Part shown: positions 48,055 through 49,767 of the stretch, in pieces | Position numbering within the stretch: position 1 is the first letter of the stretch | How the letters are laid out: each line of letters opens with the position of its first letter | Assembly: GCA_903838415.1 (NCBI GenBank) | Contig: CAILYI010000103.1 | Location: 1 to 49,767 of the forward strand | Source of the DNA: an uncultured Anaerolineae bacterium | GTDB taxonomy: Bacteria; Chloroflexota; Anaerolineae; Anaerolineales; Villigracilaceae | Length of the DNA stretch: 49,767 bases | Direction of reading: 5' to 3' | Program-made: the position numbers and the translations under genes | Notes under the pieces: generated by a model | Database searches by the model: none | Told to the model about the DNA's origin: nothing | What the model saw: only the letters and a program-made list of their open reading frames with translations

Positions 48055-49767
48055 ATGACCCTTGAACAAGGACTACTTTTAAACGGGCGTTATCGCATTG
48101 TTGATATCCTGGGCCAGGGTGGCATGGGATCTGTTTACCGTGCCCTTGATGAAAATCTGGGCCTGGAAGTTGCGGTTAAAGAAAACCTGTTTACCACGGA
48201 TGAATATTCGCGCCAGTTCCGGCTTGAAGCGGTCATTCTGGCGGGTTTACGGCACCAACATTTGCCGCGCGTGACCGATCATTTTGTGATGGATGCGCAC
48301 GGGCAATATCTTGTGATGGATTATATCGAGGGGGAAGACCTGCGCCAGCGTATGGAGCGGCTCGGCACCATCCCTGAAGAAGATGCCATTTTAATTGGTG
48401 CGGCGGTGTGCGATGCGCTCGCCTATTTGCACACCCGCAAACCGCCGGTTTTACACCGCGACATCAAACCCGGCAATATAAAAATCACCCCGGATGGGCA
48501 GGTTTTCCTGGTGGATTTTGGCCTGGCAAAGTTGGTGCAGGGCAGTCAGACCACCACTACTGGTGCGCGTGCCATGACGCCGGGTTATTCGCCGCCCGAA
48601 CAGTATGGCACCGCCCGCACTGATCCGCGCTCTGATATTTATTCGCTGGGGGCCACCCTGTACGCTGCTTTGACGGGTGTCATCCCTGAGGATGGTCTGG
48701 CGCGCGTCATGGATAATGTCCAACTTACGCCTATTCGGAAACACAATACCAAAGTTTCGCGGCGGCTGTCAACCGCCATCGAAAAGGCGATGGAAGCTTA
48801 CCCGGATGATCGTTATCAGGTGGCGGATGAGTTCCGCCGCGCTTTGCTCAACTCAAGTTCAAAAACCCAGCACATTGTCGAATTGGATTTAAATATCAGC
48901 GTTCCGCCGCCGCCGGATGCTTCGGCCCTGACGGAAAATGGTTCGGAGCAGAATTCAGCGCTTCGCCCGGAGCCTGCCGGGAAAAGATCGGCCAGGAATG
49001 TCGTGACGTCCGCTGTCATGCGGCTGCGTCGCCGACTGCGACGTTTTAACGGACTGGGCGCCTGGGCCGGGTTGGGGCTGTTATTAATCTTGGGCTGGCT
49101 TTTGTGGTCGAATAATTCCGGTTTTCGCACCGGGGTCATGGGCATCTTTCCGCCCGAGATGGCCTCGGCACCATCCGCAACCCCAATCATTGACCAGCCT
49201 GTGGGAACGCCGACTCCGCGAGAAAGCGCGACCGTTTCTCCGGAACCGGTTGCCACCGCGTTGCCACCCACGCCAACAGCGCTGGGCGGCGGTCTGGGAC
49301 AGATTGCATTTGTCTCTTCGCGCACCGGCAGCCCACAGGTCTATGTCATGCAGGCCGATGGCAGCAACCTTCAGCAGATCACCAATGAGCAGGATGGAGC
49401 CTGTCAACCGGATTGGTCGCCGGATGGCGCACAGATTGTTTATGTCTCTCCCTGTCGCCAGAAGCAGGATACCTATCAAGGTTCGAGCCTGTACATCACG
49501 GACGTCGGGAAAGGGAATCGGATTTCATTGCCCACCAGTCTTGGCGGCGATTTTGAACCAGCCTGGTCTCCGGACGGAAAACGTATCGCCTTCACTTCCC
49601 TGCGTGATGGATACATGGAAATCTACATGATTTACCTGGAGAATCATCAGGTGGTACGCTTGACGCGCGCCCAGAGCATTCCCAGCACGTTGTATGCGCG
49701 CATGCCCGCCTGGAATCCATTTGGTTCACAGATTGCTTATGTTTTGAAGCGTCTGGGTCTTTCGCAG
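48055..49767 (+). CDS. Ser/Thr protein kinase with PD40 sensor domain, cut by window end
   Basis: 571 codons are visible and the frame is still open at the last base. Residues 12-270 are a Hanks-type kinase: glycine loop GQGGMGSVYRA (20-30), Lys 42 in AVKENLF, catalytic HRDIKPGN (about 135-142), DFG at 154-156 and the SPPEQYGT activation segment. A juxtamembrane stretch rich in Arg (VMRLRRRLRRFNGLGAW) leads to a membrane helix (about 335-353). Outside come a Thr/Pro linker and WD40-like PD40 repeats (QIAFVSSRTGSPQVYVMQAD, PDWSPDGAQIVYVS, PAWSPDGKRIAFTS). A transmembrane kinase sensing an outside signal. No Shine-Dalgarno is seen. Confidence 0.9.
   Translation, partial: MTLEQGLLLNGRYRIVDILGQGGMGSVYRALDENLGLEVAVKENLFTTDEYSRQFRLEAVILAGLRHQHLPRVTDHFVMDAHGQYLVMDYIEGEDLRQRMERLGTIPEEDAILIGAAVCDALAYLHTRKPPVLHRDIKPGNIKITPDGQVFLVDFGLAKLVQGSQTTTTGARAMTPGYSPPEQYGTARTDPRSDIYSLGATLYAALTGVIPEDGLARVMDNVQLTPIRKHNTKVSRRLSTAIEKAMEAYPDDRYQVADEFRRALLNSSSKTQHIVELDLNISVPPPPDASALTENGSEQNSALRPEPAGKRSARNVVTSAVMRLRRRLRRFNGLGAWAGLGLLLILGWLLWSNNSGFRTGVMGIFPPEMASAPSATPIIDQPVGTPTPRESATVSPEPVATALPPTPTALGGGLGQIAFVSSRTGSPQVYVMQADGSNLQQITNEQDGACQPDWSPDGAQIVYVSPCRQKQDTYQGSSLYITDVGKGNRISLPTSLGGDFEPAWSPDGKRIAFTSLRDGYMEIYMIYLENHQVVRLTRAQSIPSTLYARMPAWNPFGSQIAYVLKRLGLSQ

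Overview
The window looks like the chromosome of an anaerobic or microaerophilic member of the Chloroflexota, most likely class Anaerolineae. This rests on gene content: pyruvate:ferredoxin oxidoreductase, a B12-binding mutase subunit with MeaB, myo-inositol-phosphate synthase, many secreted proteins with Thr/Pro/Ala-rich linkers, a Hanks-type kinase with PD40 repeats, and an ASKHA/GlmL-like cluster of a kind I associate with this class. No taxonomic marker search could be run. Coding density is high, operons are tight with ATGA/GTGA overlaps, and most transcription units end in clear intrinsic terminators. No CRISPR array, transposase, integrase or phage gene was seen.

Layout. 1-434: 5S rRNA, then a promoter and a highly structured leader with an internal terminator in front of rpsU-infA. 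987-5632 (-): a dihydroorotate-dehydrogenase-like protein behind nifJ. 5867-8679 (-): Nudix hydrolase, LysM lipoprotein, methyltransferase, DinB-like protein. 8800-10623 (+): ABC-F ATPase. 10683-11387 (-): membrane protein. 11606-11677: tRNA-Lys with a 22-nt copy of its 3' end 87 nt downstream, followed by degenerate ATCCGTG-type repeats. 12010-13637 (+): MBL-fold hydrolase and epimerase. 13702-16705 (-): inositol monophosphatase, response regulator, arginase, HD hydrolase. 16818-20267 (+): HAD phosphatase, membrane/SH3 protein, phosphohexomutase.

20389-29005 (-): the most unusual part. Eight co-directional, nearly gapless genes encode an 85-aa starter protein, four integral or anchored membrane proteins, a GlmL-like ASKHA ATPase, a barrel-sandwich protein and a last membrane protein with an LAKTG-type C-terminus. 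One of the membrane proteins is 935 aa long, with an N-terminal zinc ribbon and about 15 copies of a short PDWL motif in a disordered arm. I recognise no described system with this composition. It is divergent from the methylmalonyl-CoA mutase B12 subunit/meaB operon (29141-33635 +, continuing into GNAT, prs, mutM and a membrane-anchored protein). The two units share an intergenic region carrying a 17-bp palindrome and a 9-bp direct repeat.

33688-38881 (-): universal stress protein, two half-size chromate transporters, Elp3 (with an in-frame palindromic insert), HIT protein and a polysaccharide-deacetylase-like lipoprotein. 38959-40044 (-): myo-inositol-1-phosphate synthase. 40212-40610 (+): remnant of a GAF sensor kinase. 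40625-42728 (+): PfkB kinase and M20 peptidase. 42782-46815 (-): GAF-PAS-class III cyclase and a TgpA-like transglutaminase membrane protein. 46935-47924 (+): PAP2 phosphatase. 48055-end (+): Ser/Thr kinase, cut by the window edge.

Working together: nifJ feeds acetyl-CoA and reduced ferredoxin. Ino1 and the IMPase could together make myo-inositol for inositol lipids. The response regulator, cyclase and kinase are signalling modules. A recurring feature is a -10 box ending 6-7 nt before the ATG in at least six genes, which suggests leaderless transcription is common here.
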